Made by a program: the position numbers and the translations under genes. A DNA stretch of 64,000 bases. It comes from Terebella lapidaria. Lineage: Eukaryota > Annelida > Polychaeta > Terebellida > Terebellidae. Positions 47,881 to 59,689 of this stretch are shown in pieces (the stretch's first letter is position 1; each line of letters opens with the position of its first letter). The stretch lies in assembly GCA_949152475.1 (NCBI GenBank), contig OX424567.1, positions 22,717,402-22,781,401 on the forward strand, given 5' to 3'. The notes under the pieces were generated by a model. That model worked only from the letters and a program-made list of their open reading frames with translations, did no database searches and was not told the DNA's origin.

Positions 47881-50800
47881 ATGGACAAGTCAGTGGATGA
47901 CGTAAGTATAATAATTTATACCCTATGAATTAGGCACCGCACCAAAGCTCAAGTTGGTCACATACCTCTTTGTGACGGTGTAAACACTCATCACCAATGT
48001 ATTGTAAATTATGTTTTCAGAAATATATCAAACCGAGATGTGTTATTTACGGAAGCGTATTAGGCCCACATGAGTTTTTTTAAAATTCAATTTGTCGACT
48101 TATTATCTCGATAAATCGAGTTAGTTATCTCGATAAATCGACTTAATATCTCGATAAATCGAGATATTATCTCGATAAATCGACTTATTATCTCGATAAA
48201 TCGAGATATTATCTCGATAAATCGAGATATTATCTCGATAAATCGAGTTAATTATCTCGATAAATCGAGTTAATTATCTCGATAAATCGAGATAGTATCT
48301 CGATAAATCGACTTATAAGACTCAGACATTTAAAGTACAAGTAAAATGAATATGCATCGACCATAATATAGGCGAGTCATACCATTTCATTGGTTACCTT
48401 GGCAACAATAGGACAAAGAAAATATACTGATCACTCATACTGAAAACTATATGGAGTATATATATATGATTAACATTCATTACATTAATCTCTGAAATAA
48501 TACCAAACTATCCAATTGAAGAAGCCGTACAGATTTATAACTTTACGAATATACCTCATTCCATGTTAGAGAGCTAAATAATAAGTCGATTTATCAAGAT
48601 AATTAACTCGATAAATCGAGATAAATAAGTCGATTTATCGAGATAATAACTTGATTTATCGAGATAATAACTCGATTTATCGAGATAATAAGTCGGTTTT
48701 TCCGGTAGAAATTTCTGGGTGGAACTAAATAAGTTAACATTATTTTTACTATCTTAGTCTATTATTGACCACAATAAAAATAGTTAAGACAACAATTATA
48801 CCCTTTTCGTTCATGAACATTTTGCATCTTTCTAAGAGATAGTGATATAGTAACTTCACTATGGTTTTTAATTCGGTAGTTTAGTCTGTATTATTCAATA
48901 TTTAACGTCATAATGGTCCGTCATATAAGCCTATTCAACATAGTGTTTAATATGAATAATGTGACTCGAAACATATTTCCATTTTACTTGAACTTTAAAT
49001 GCCCAAGACATAAGTCGATTTATCGAGATAATATCTCGATTTATCGAGATAATAAGTAGATTTATCGAGATAATATCTTGATAAATCGAGATAATTAAGT
49101 CGATTCATCGAGATAATATCTCGATTTATCGAGATAATATCTCGATTTATCGAGATAATAAGTCGATTTATCAAGATAATTAACTCGATAAATCGAGATA
49201 AATAAGTCGATTTATCAAGATAATTAACTCGATAAATCGAGATAAATAAGTCGATTTATCGAGATAATAACTCGATTTATCGAGATAATAACTCGATTTA
49301 TCGAGATAATAAGTCGATTTATCGAGATATTAAGTCGATTTATCGAGATAAATAAGTCGATTCATCGAGATAATTAACTCGATAAATCGAGATAAATAAG
49401 TCGATTTATCGAGATAATATCTCGATTTATCGAGATAATAAGTCGATTTATCTAGATAATATCTCGATTTATCGAGATAATAAGTCGACAAATTGAATTG
49501 AAAAAAAAACTCATGTGGCCCTAATACGCTTCCGTAGTTATTGATTTCAATCAACACCTAAATATTACCGATGGTCCAAGAAAATATTGACTAGCTAAAT
49601 GATTATTTATGTATAATTGTATTTCCCGAACGAAGTCCGGCGGGTACTGTATGGATTTGTGATCGTCGCGCCACCGCAGACACTCTCTTTTGAACGCTCC
49701 ACAAGTTGCAAATCTGAACAGAATACGATATTTTTTTAGAGGGACATGTCTTGGTTGCCATGGCAATCAAATTGGCCGACTAACATTGTCACGAGTTTAT
49801 TAATCAACAACGGAGCACGCAAACAATCCACATTCACACATGAACTGAAGCCGGAGATGGTAATTTTAAATAAATATATTTGGAGAAAACAAGTGTTGAC
49901 ATAGCCTGTAAAACAAGTGTTGACATAGCCTGTATTATGGAAGGTAATGACACTGGTTTCTTGTTCAGAATGGAGAACTGATGTTTTCAGTGAAAACAGG
50001 ACAATATTACTGAATAAGTTAACATTAGTTTTATTAGTTAAGTCTATTATTGTCCACAATAAAAATAGTTAAGACGGGAAACGTTTATTATTAAGCTCAA
50101 CAAGGTAAAGGTATTGTCCACTACAGATTTCATGGGTGTAACTGAATAAATTAAGATTATTTTCACTAGTTAAGTCTATTATTGACCACAATAAAAATAG
50201 TTACGTCTATTATTGACCACAATAAAATAGTTAAGATGAGAAATATTTATTATTAAGCTCAACAAGATGAAAGTATGTCCAGTACAGATTTCATGGGTGT
50301 ACTGAATAAGTTAACATTATTTTTACTAGTTTAGTCTATTATTGACCACAATAAAAATAGTTAAGACAAGAAAAATTTATTATTGGGCTCAACAAGGTAA
50401 GGATTCTGTCCAGTAGACATTTTATGTCTGTGACCGAATAAGTTAATTTTTTTTTGCTAGTTAAGTCCATTATTGACCCCAATAAAAATAGTTAAGATGA
50501 GAAACAATTATTATTGAGCTCAACAAGGTTAAGGTTTTTCCGGTAGAAATTTCTGGGTGGAACTAAATAAGTTAACATTATTTTTACTATCTTAGTCTAT
50601 TATTGACCACAATAAAAATAGTTAAGACAAGAAATATTTATTATTGGGCTCAACAAGGTGAAGGCTTCGTCCGGTAGAGATTTTATGGCTGTGACCAAAT
50701 AAGTTAACATTATTTCTTTCTAGTTAAGTATATTATTGATCCCAATAGCTTTTTATGAAAACATTGATCAACTTTTACTTTGAATTTCAACTTGGAACCA

Positions 50801-53800
50801 AGTTTGTAAAATATTCTGAGTTGAAATATAAATAGGTGAAAAGATTGATCTATCTGTATTTTCATTATTTTATCAAACATGTCGAAATGGAAATTCATAT
50901 AAAGAGACTTCAGTGGTGATTTTGAATTCGACCTTCAATAACCTCGGAAGATCAGTGCAGCAATTTTGGTGGGGAAAAGAAAACAGTTGTGACTTGAGAT
51001 TACGGGGGATACGGGGGATACACCCAAGCGGTCGTAAGCGACCGGAAGCGTCTAGTTTGCTATGAATGTTACTGCACGGAATGAAAATAGTTAAGGTCAG
51101 AAACTTTTATTACTGATATCAACGAAACATACTGGCCAGACTTTATTGATATTTTGTCTGAATTAACATTTTTTGGCAACATGGATGACAGGGCCCAGGC
51201 CCCAGGGGGATACACCCAGGCGGTCGTCGGCACCGAATCGTCTAGTCATATGTCTGACGTGTTAATTATGTTGTAATATGAACTCTAAAATATTAATATG
51301 AATGACTGCATTACGAATAATTGATTATTTTATATTTTCTCAGATTAGCGATTTTTTACTGAAAGAACTCGACATCGAAAAAGAAGTAGTTGCTACGTTT
51401 GAGAAACACAAGGTACATTGAAATGTCGTAGTTATTGTTGTATATAGCACTCGAATTTTAAATGTGAAAACTACATAGAATTGATGATATCATAATATCT
51501 TGCATACATAAATTTCACATTTCGTTAATACAAAGATGTTTCAAATGCGTGATTAGTGAAAATTAGGTGATCTTAATTTATACAGATCAATGGATTAGCG
51601 GTTAAACTGATGTCTGCATCTGAAATACAGAACTTGGGACTGGAAGCGCTCGGTGACGTGTACTGTTTGAAAATTTTTTGTGACAACAACAAGGAAACGT
51701 TCCAAAAACCACCAAACTTTCATCAAAAGGAAAAACGACGTAAACTTCTGGAAGTTCTTAAGAACATTTCAGAAGAAAAATCGGAACGAACTAGGACGCC
51801 GGGCAACAAAACTAAACAAGACGTAGGACGACCCATGAAACCAACACGTCAAGCCTGTGGGGATTCGGAGAGCATGTAAGCTGTCGAAAAAGGGGTACAA
51901 GCAAATGTCTACTGCCCTTGGGAACAAAGAAGTTGCACGCATGGATTTACCTCAGGATAGCTCATACTGTGAACTGAAGAATTACATCATTGATAAATTA
52001 TTCCCGGATGGAAGCAACCCCATTGTTGGCGAGGCCACGGACTATACAATCGAAATCGTCAACGTCGCCAATAAAGCCCTAAATAGCATGTTACAAAACC
52101 CTTTCACCCTCAGGAAGTATGTTGCAAGCCAGATGATCGGGAGAAGTGGCCTTCTACGATTTCACCTACTGCTTATTCCCAAATCGAGCGATGAAAATGA
52201 CGACGTAGACGAAACCACACAAGCATACAGCGATCCTGTCGTTGCGGAGTTTTGCGAGGTGAAAACCAGCTCATTGGTGAAAACGTCCACACCAAGAAGT
52301 TGCCTTGAAGATCGAACGTTTGAAAGCATTATTGATGTTGACGGAAGTCGCGAGCTCCAAACGTCTCTTGAATAGCTGGATGATACCCTTCCAGATATTA
52401 ACCAACCTTGTGAAGCAGAGCTGCACAGTTCCTGTGGGACAACAACTTCCATGACTTGCGCTAGTCAACTGCCGTATTTTCAACTAAATACGAAGGCATT
52501 GTGCTCAAGTTCGATTCCAGTAGCTGGACCATCCTTCACCAACGTCAACCTTCAACCAAGTGTGATGTACCAAAGGGTACAACCCTTCATGCATGCTTCA
52601 AGCAAGCACCATGAAAATGTCTTGGAAGGTTGGACTGATCCGAGCCAGGAACTAATGTCGTCAGGTACAATTACATGTAATTCAGAACACGACCGCCACT
52701 CGAATCTACAGTCTCCTGGCACAAATGACTCGGACCAAGCGCACGACTTGAATTCACAATCTCCACACACAACCAACGTTCACCACCCACACAGCGTTAA
52801 CGCGCAGTCTCCAGGTACAAGTAACGCCGACCATGTAAGCGACTTGAACCCACAAGATCCACCCACAACTCATTTGGGCCATACCACCAACCCGAACCCA
52901 CAGTACCCAGATTCATCAGTGACTTGGACCCACAGTCTTCGACTTGGACCCACAGTCTTCGAGTACCAGTGACGACCTTCCGCCTTTCAATGATCTGAAA
53001 GACATTCTTCAATACCTGTCTAATCAGCGGCAACAAGATGATAAGAAAAACATAATCAACGTATACAGGTCATATATTATGATAATACTATCTGTTGCAG
53101 CTAATTAAATACTCATAATTATACTTTACTCAGAAACTAGACTCCAAGTGTCAGTATCACTTTTTTTCAACAGGCAAGATGTACTTTCTGGAACATTCCG
53201 GGGCTTTCTGAGAGAAACATGGAATCCTGCGAGATCTCTCAGTGTGAAGTTCGCGGGGGAGCCCGGGGCTGATGGTGGAGGGCTCACAAGAGAGTATCTT
53301 AGGCTCGCAGTCAGGTCGTTGGCAGAAAGCAGCTCCCTCTTTATCGGCAGCAACTCCAATGCTAAGTTTTTAGCATATAACAAGCAAGGTGAAGCTGGAA
53401 ACTCAAGGAAACATCATAGAGCAGAGAATGTTTTTTCTTCTTTTTTTGCTATTTTATAGAAAAAGACGTTAAATGTTTCCTGTTACAATTCTTGTACAAT
53501 GAGATCGAATATCTAGCGTGAAGCTTCAACTTATTGGTGTTTCTATATTTCAGCACTAGATAATAAACACTTTCTCGTTGCCGGCAGAGTGATGGCATAT
53601 TCTCTGGTACATGGGGGTCAACTCCCCAACTTTTTGGCGCCTGCTTTGTATCAGTACTTCATAGACGACAACACCGACGCGATCGCAGAATGGCCAAACG
53701 AGGCGTTGCCAACATGCCTGCGTGAAGCTTTCATAGATGTAAGTGAAAAGACACATCAATTACACACAAATACTAATGTTATGCATATGGAATTTTAGCT

Positions 53801-55719
53801 TACCGGTCAACTTGGACCGATAAGCTATTGTTGTGGTTTTCGTCCGTCGTCCGTCCGGGTCTGTAATAATTTTTTGACATGATGAATTTCCTTACAAAAC
53901 AGTCAGAACATGCCTTGAGCCAATCTGACGACTTTTTCCAAATTTCCAATTGAATCATTTTTGGCCGTTTGGCGGCCATTTTCGTGCCAAAACTGGCCTT
54001 ATTTGACACAGTTTCAAATTTTGAAATATATGTTATCACGATAGTCGTGATAACTCTTTGAAAATTATGTACAAGCGTGTTATTTTAGGTCATTTGTAAA
54101 GTGTATAAAGATGGTAGACCTTGAATCGTTCTGGGTCGAAATGCACAATTTAGCCTTTAAGGACAAAACGCTTGTAAATAGAGAGTATGTTTGCAATATT
54201 AGCATACAGTAAGTCATACAAGACAGATCTTTTGGTGACCTCAAAATTGACCTGGGATGATCTTCAGTGGAAAACCTCTATGTCACCTCTAGCCTGACAT
54301 GTTTTGATTGGCCTGTGCAGACACCAATCTTGCAGATAGAACTTAGCAATATATCAACTATCAGGAGCATATAGCAATTCACGTTGGATCTTCCGGGGAC
54401 ATTGAATTTGACCTCAAGCCTAAGGTCACATCTAATCTAACATATGCAAATTGATCTCTGCAGACAAAACGCATATAGATAGTGCTTCGATTTGTATTAT
54501 GAGCATATAGGAAGACTTTACCTCGGATAACCTTGAATTGTGAGTCTCAAAGTTACATTCGAACTGAACTTGCCCCCGCAGATATAATGAGTACAGATAA
54601 ATCTTACTTGCATGTATGTTTAACGCGGGCATATAGGGAATCACACATGATGGATCTGTTGAGGACCTTGAACTTGACCCTCAGTATTAAAGCTAAACAG
54701 CACTTGTTTGGTATGGGTCTTCCAGTAAGGTACAGTACCCTTATGTTTCATATTTTCATTTACATGTACACATTTAAAAAGAAAATATCCGATGCTTTCA
54801 TCAGCTCAAAAATGCAGCGGGTCCCGCAGAATTAAACGTTGCAACAAACGCAATTCTAGACATCGTGGAAGTAGCCGGCTGTGGAAAATATATCAACAAC
54901 AAGACTGCTTTGATGGCCAACATCAAGCAGTTCATACTGCTCGATAGAATGAAGGATGTGTATTATCAGTAGGTTTTAGAGTCCTATGTTGATTCGACGA
55001 AGTTCGAGATTTTTCTTTAATTTGTATCTTTTCGAAACGAATGTCATTTCCGTGGCCAAACATTTCCTTACATTTCAAAACTAAATCAAATGACTCGCAT
55101 CACTTGACTTCCAGGTTTCTTGAAGGCTTGGAAACTCTCGAGGTGCTGCAGACTGCACGGAAATACCTAGCTTTGTTGAGAGAGGCTTTCGTCTACAAAG
55201 AGACACCTCTTTCAGCAGACTTACTCCTGGATCTTTTGGAAGTACAGCAATGGTCAACAGAGGGATCCAATGCCCGAATGACGGAAGCTAGGACATATTC
55301 CTATTTCCTTGACTTTATACAAGACATGGAAGGTGAAATATTTCATGTATTTAAAAGTGTCTGTCATCATGTCGTTCTCATTATTACTGCTTTTATATTT
55401 AATCAAAAATAGTGACTGATTGAGTGATTGTAAGCAATAATAATCTGCTTTATCATTTACAGACGAGGGACAACGGGCTATGGAATCGCTCCTAAAGTTC
55501 TGCACAGGGTCAACAACCTTACCTGTCCTTGGATTTGACCCAAGGCCAAGTATTCTCTTCAAAAACACCTCAGATGATTCCACCTTGGACGCAACAGCAG
55601 AGTTCCCTGTGGCCAGCACGTGCGCGCTGACACTTACACTCCCTCACCTGAACGACTACACAACGTTCAAAGAGCGCATGTTGGCCGCGATAGGTGTTGA
55701 GATGTTCACTTGTGCATAG
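47881..55719 (+). CDS. SAM + HECT E3 ubiquitin ligase gene (G2E3-like), eight exons; N-terminal half damaged
   Basis: Exons: 47881-47901, 51344-51412, 51586-53068, 53174-53388, 53554-53738, 54805-54968, 55115-55332, 55463-55719. All have GT/AG ends and matching phases. Exon 1 encodes MDKSVDD. Exons 2-3 give a SAM-like domain: ISDFLLKELDIEKEVVATFE, then INGLAVKLMSASEIQNLGLE. Exon 3 then carries a ubiquitin-like region (LPQDSSYCELKNYIIDKLFP) and a low-complexity linker with repeated SP-T/PQ text. Exons 4-8 encode a HECT domain: LSVKFAGEPGADGGGLTREY, HFLVAGRVMAYSLVHGGQLP, YYQFLEGLETLEVLQ, and the C-lobe with catalytic Cys in STCALTLTLPHLND, ending GVEMFTCA. HECT ligases pass ubiquitin from E2 to substrate through that Cys. 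Exon 3 changes frame near 51857 and near 52950 and has an in-frame TAG at 52373-52375, so this allele or assembly would not give the full protein. A decaying gene or sequence errors are both possible. Confidence 0.85.
48049..49535. mobile_element. Long foldback element made of a TCGATTTATCGAGATAAT minisatellite, in intron 1
   Basis: The outer ends are ACGGAAGCGTATTAGGCCCA on the left and the inverted GGCCCTAATACGCTTCCGT on the right. Next come AATTCAATTTGTCGAC and its inverse, then many units of TCGATTTATCGAGATAATAAG in the right arm and their reverse complement in the left. The arms can fold over several hundred bases. The centre (48330-48590, 48690-49010) is unique except for a stretch at 48690-48795 that is almost identical to 50527-50630. 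No transposase. It lies wholly inside the first intron of the SAM-HECT gene. Confidence 0.85.
49560..51250 (+). repeat. Dispersed repeat, copy 1 (second copy at 60060-61140), with internal tandem units
   Basis: Shares GATTTGTGATCGTCGCGCC, GTTGCCATGGCAA, AAGTCTATTATTG-CCACAATAAAAATAGT and a final GGTCGT-GGC-CCG---CGTCTAG with 60060-61140. Inside this copy the CACAATAAAAATAGTTAAGA block is repeated about six times between 50040 and 50740 at roughly 130-base spacing. No ORF of note. Confidence 0.75.
51857..52960 (+). other. Lesion zone in SAM-HECT exon 3
   Basis: Up to about 51850 the exon reads in one frame (...DVGRPMKPTRQA). From 51857 it continues sensibly in the next frame (RRACKLSKKGYKQMSTALGN). 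In that frame a TAG at 52373 interrupts SRELQTSLE / LDDTLPDINQPCEAE, which is coherent on both sides. At 52921-52960 a 20-base unit GACTTGGACCCACAGTCTTC is present twice in tandem. The frame past it (DLDPQSSSTSDDLPPFNDLK) differs from the one before. I found no splice pair that removes any of these three. Confidence 0.75.
53790..54790. repeat. Dispersed repeats in SAM-HECT intron 5
   Basis: Begins with TTAGCTTACCGGTCAACTTG and TTCGTCCGTCGTCCGTCCGG, then GGCCGTTTGGCGGCCATTTT. A degenerate 120-130-base unit (GCAGA-A-AA---ATATAG, GACCTTGAA-TTGACC) follows at 54200-54700. Non-coding, and similar in style to the modules at 43810-45200. Confidence 0.6.
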
Positions 55720-55734
55720 ACATGAATTCTGTCA

Positions 55735-56340
55735 ATCCGTGGATGAAACTTTGTCAAAGAAACGTTGCGTTTGAATGAACAGACTTGTAATTGTTTGTTA
55801 CTTAACAGTTTTAGAGTATCAGAGGACTTCACAATTCATTCAATGATATTTGACCATTTTCTTTGCCGTGTCATTGTGTTCATGTTGACATTCCAATGTT
55901 AATGTCTACTGCTAGAAGTATTGTGGCGTTATACCGATTTTTATCAGATTTAGACTATTTTAATTGTGGCTTGGATGAAACTTTGTCAAAGAAACGTTGC
56001 GTTTGAATGAACAGACTTGTAATTGTTTGCTACTTTACAGTTTTAGAGTATCAGAGGACTTCACAATTCATTCAATGATATTTGACCATTTTCTTTGCCT
56101 TGTCATTGTGTTCATGTTGACATTCCAATGTTAATGTCTACTGCTAGAAGTATTGTGGCGTTATACTGATTTTTATCAGATTTAGACTATTTCAAATGTA
56201 GCTTGGATGAAACTTTGTCAAAGAAACGTTGCGTTTGAATGAACAGACTTGTAATTGTTTGCTACTTTACAGTTTTAGAATATCCGAGGACTTCACAATT
56301 CATTCGATAATATTTGACCATTTTCTTTGCCTTGTCATTG
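55735..56340 (+). repeat. 3'-side triplication, 232-bp period
   Basis: GGATGAAACTTTGTCAAAGA starts copies at 55741, about 55973 and about 56205. Each runs through AGAGGACTTCACAATTCATT and ATGTCTACTGCTAGAAGTAT, with about 95% identity by eye. The first copy starts 21 bases after the SAM-HECT stop, so the array is the presumed 3'UTR. Confidence 0.9.
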
Positions 56341-57129
56341 TGTTCATGTTGTCATTCCAATGTTAATGTCTACTGCTTTTATTCATCTTCGAACATCACA
56401 TATTTTATGTTCTTTATCCCTAACTTCAATAGAGGTAATTTATGTTTCGAATACAATGTTTTTATGAAAAACATCATATGTGTTATTTCTCTCGTATATC
56501 AGAGCAATGGTAATTATGATATTACATATAGGTTATGATAGCACTACAGCTTTCATAGGATTACGTAATTATTTATCATAATTTCATAGTACTCACCATT
56601 CATTTGGAAAATGTGATATGAATGAAAAACAAAATATATTTGAGCAAGGTTGCACACCATGTGGCTGACTCGATATGATTTATATATACACCCAAACGTA
56701 AATGCTCGATTTAAAAAAAGAAAAACAACAATTACGGGCATTTTGACGAAGCTCTGATCTCGAAATTTAATGAAAACAATTTATCATATGTCAGTGATGA
56801 TCGTAGGCGTCTGAAGTCTTATATCAATCACTAGTTCCGCGATTATTATATTACTATTCATCATTACTAACACGATACACCTATCTACCGTAAGTAGTTT
56901 GCCTATAATACCATACATTTCCTAAATACTAAAACAAAAATGCCCACCAGGCCGCAAATGTCATATTAGCCGTTGCCCTTCATGGTGCCGGAACTGTTTT
57001 TTTGAAATGAACTAACTGTTCAAATATTCGCGAATTTACTATTAAAATTACCAGACTGGCATATGATAAACGGGTTATATGCCACAGTATGGGTTTTTGT
57101 GCCATTGGCGTCGGGCCTTTGAAGAAATT
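56341..57129. other. No gene seen
   Basis: AT-rich spacer with short shadow frames and nothing recognised. Confidence 0.5.
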
Positions 57130-58020
57130 GAACCGCGGTTACAAAAACCCATATTGTGGAATAACCGTAAAATATTGGTGCCATCCAAAGTCAGAATACT
57201 TGTTTTTGACAGATGATAGAGTAAAGCTCGTGGATTATAATAGTTTTTACATCAAGTCAATATCTCGATTATTTATGAAAACATGGCGGTTTTGGTGGAA
57301 ATTTTGGGATAATTTTTGTTACCTAATTACCTATTATGATGAATATTCATACGTCACAAGGGTAAAGCAAGGTAATTAACCCCACGAAACTCCTAATTTA
57401 AACTATATGTGAACATAATAGGTGCTTTATTTGGCATGTACTGCCTGAGATATAATCAGTGTGCAATTACCGAAATTAGTTACCAAGGTAACTATTCTTG
57501 AGATATATCCCAAAGCAACCGTAGTTCCTAGGGGCCCAACGCCATGAATTTTGAGTAAGGTGCCACAAAACCATAGAACTATAGGGAGGACAATTCTATG
57601 ACAAAATCTTCATACGGTAGAAACTTTCAAAATTCAGTCTATATGCTTAATGGATTGTGCATGTCAAATAAATGAAATAAAATGTTCGGGTCGCCGCGGC
57701 AGAATTTCCGCAATCTGCATTTGAAAGTTACATGTCGGACTAGAAATAGGGAGTCCGTTAGCCACCAAAACGTCTGAGGTTGACCTATCGTGACGTCACA
57801 ACACTCAGTGGAAGATATCCAAAGGGAGTCTCTACTACAGAGCGCCCACAGGACACCACGATGCATAGAAAATATCGTTGCTATGATGTATAACTCGTAT
57901 GACTTAAATATATAATTTAAAAAAATCCCTGAATATTAATTTTTCTTCCTTCCGTCGTCTTTAAGGTTCTATAAAAGCCAATATATTAGTTCTTGCATTT
58001 TCTATCACATAAAACACTAT
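57130..58020 (-). repeat. Dispersed repeat, copy 2 (inverted partner of 6950-7840)
   Basis: The reverse complement aligns with 6950-7840 over nearly the whole length, including GGCGTTGGGCCCCTAGGAAC and TAATCGAGATATTGAC. The two copies are about 50 kb apart, so this is a dispersed element and not a local duplication. Confidence 0.75.
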
Positions 58021-58427
58021 AAATTGATAATCATTTTGACTTAAGTTAGACTTTAATCGTTCGTAATTTCCATAATACAACAACGAACGATTTGACGAAA
58101 TAAAACATCCTTGGATATGTGGTGCTTATTATTTGCCAAACGATAACAAATACGTATTTGCATCTTAATGTACATGTAGGTTGTTTACGGTTAAATACAG
58201 TAATACATGAATGTTTAAAAACATATACCAGTATAAATATATCATTTTTTACATATATCTGATCACATGCTCATTGTAAAAGATAATTGTGTTCATTATG
58301 ACGGAGCATTTTCGGCAAACATTGGGCTGACATCGTACCATGGGCATAGTGTGAACGAGTACTTTTATTACCCAATATGAACTTAGTTGAATGACAACAA
58401 CAACGTTATATGTGACTTATTAATGAA
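58021..58427. other. No gene seen
   Basis: AT-rich 3' flank of the integrase-like ORF. No poly(A) signal could be assigned with confidence. Confidence 0.4.
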
Positions 58428-59609
58428 TCAATGCATATATTCTTCCATCTCGTCATGCACAATGTCAAGAATATGCACCAATAGATCAGCTGCCATACTG
58501 AGGCTACTAGGTTTAACAAGACTGTCTTCCTCTACAACACTTTGAAAAATGTTTTTGTATATCTCTGAACACGATTCTGGTTCTTTGGTCAATACTTCGC
58601 AAAGGACGTCCAGCGTGGCTTCATGCAATGGCTTCATATACGATTTGCTGTTGAACAGTTCAGGTAGGTTGAACATGACATCTGGTTTTCCCGAGGGTGC
58701 GTCATCCATTCGACTTGGCCGAATGGCGTGAGAGTTCCATTGCAGTTGTATATTGTCCAGTTCGTTCTGTAATAACTCCATATAGCAGAATCTTATGCAC
58801 TCTATGTCGAGTCGGGATGTAATATCGAAAATTCTGTAATTCTCGAGCCTTCGGAAGTGGTCAATCCAGGCACCCATTCCAAGAATTGGAAATTTGCTCC
58901 ACCAACTCTCAATTCTTTGATTGGACGTCGAACGCCCATACAGAAACGCAGTATTCATAACACCCCTGAAATCGCCATTTTGAAGCCTCAAGCACGTCTG
59001 CATCAACTCAATGTTACAATTCTCTGTCCCACGATCTGCGCGTATAACACATGGAAGAATACCTGCAGCTCTAATGGACTCGGCAAAATAATTACACACA
59101 ACATAGGGGTCATTATTTGTGGAGGACGCCTTCAGCCATAAAACTTTCCTTGAATACCCATCGATGCATCCATGAACACACAAGCCATATCGCTTCAGCT
59201 TATTCCATCCGTCAGTGTGATGAAGATAGTTCGGTCCCTTGGCGAAATACAGTCGTCCTCTCAGTCTACGTCGTTTTCTTAGCGAAACACCTTCTGGTTC
59301 CAGAGATTTGAGAATTAACCTTATGCTTTCTCTGTCAACGTGCATTCCGTATTTCACCCGGAGCCTGCTCTGCATGGATCTGTAACCGCAATCTCGTCCG
59401 CTATCGGAAAGTTCGTACTGTACTGTATTGACCACAACATCCCAATTTCTATCGCGATTAGCTCTGCGCATCAGTCCGTTCGCTCGTAAAATTCGGTGAA
59501 TCTGACGAATACTGAGGTTTTCTGCATGGATACGAGTTAGAAATGCCTGAATCTCCAAGTAGCTGAAGCCCATTGTGTAATAATGCATTATCCAACAGAT
59601 ACGATCCAT
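58428..59609 (-). CDS. Integrase-like (DDE, RNase-H fold) protein of a repeated invertebrate family
   Basis: The open frame reaches 59819, but its first 70 codons lie in an inverted-repeat arm and an AT/T-rich junction. I therefore favour Met at 59609 (MDRICWIMHYYTMGFSYLEI). Residues below are counted from 59819. A helix-turn-helix-like N-terminus (FSYLEIQAFLTRIHAENLSI, IHRILRANGLMRR) is followed by GYRSMQSRLR and a basic RKRRRLRGRL. The catalytic core has D203 in HHTDGWNKLK, D262 in IRADRGTEN and E304 in NQRIESWW (D-58-D-41-E). GCIDGYSRKVLWLKA and NSHAIRPSR are family hallmarks as I remember them from multi-copy invertebrate and fish proteins. The C-terminal 100 residues are not recognised. 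Transposase or integrase activity is inferred from the triad. The frame is unbroken. Confidence 0.7.
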   Translation of the reverse strand: MDRICWIMHYYTMGFSYLEIQAFLTRIHAENLSIRQIHRILRANGLMRRANRDRNWDVVVNTVQYELSDSGRDCGYRSMQSRLRVKYGMHVDRESIRLILKSLEPEGVSLRKRRRLRGRLYFAKGPNYLHHTDGWNKLKRYGLCVHGCIDGYSRKVLWLKASSTNNDPYVVCNYFAESIRAAGILPCVIRADRGTENCNIELMQTCLRLQNGDFRGVMNTAFLYGRSTSNQRIESWWSKFPILGMGAWIDHFRRLENYRIFDITSRLDIECIRFCYMELLQNELDNIQLQWNSHAIRPSRMDDAPSGKPDVMFNLPELFNSKSYMKPLHEATLDVLCEVLTKEPESCSEIYKNIFQSVVEEDSLVKPSSLSMAADLLVHILDIVHDEMEEYMH

Positions 59610-59689
59610 GTCATTTGTGAATGTAATTATATTATTCAGTTGAATGTAAATCCACATGATATAGTCTGTGGGCCATTCTGAAAAAAAAA

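Noticed and set aside
51870-51905. A mini-intron (GTAAGC at 51877) that could explain the exon 3 frame change
   Set aside because: The only nearby acceptors would make an intron of under 30 bases and do not restore the frame.
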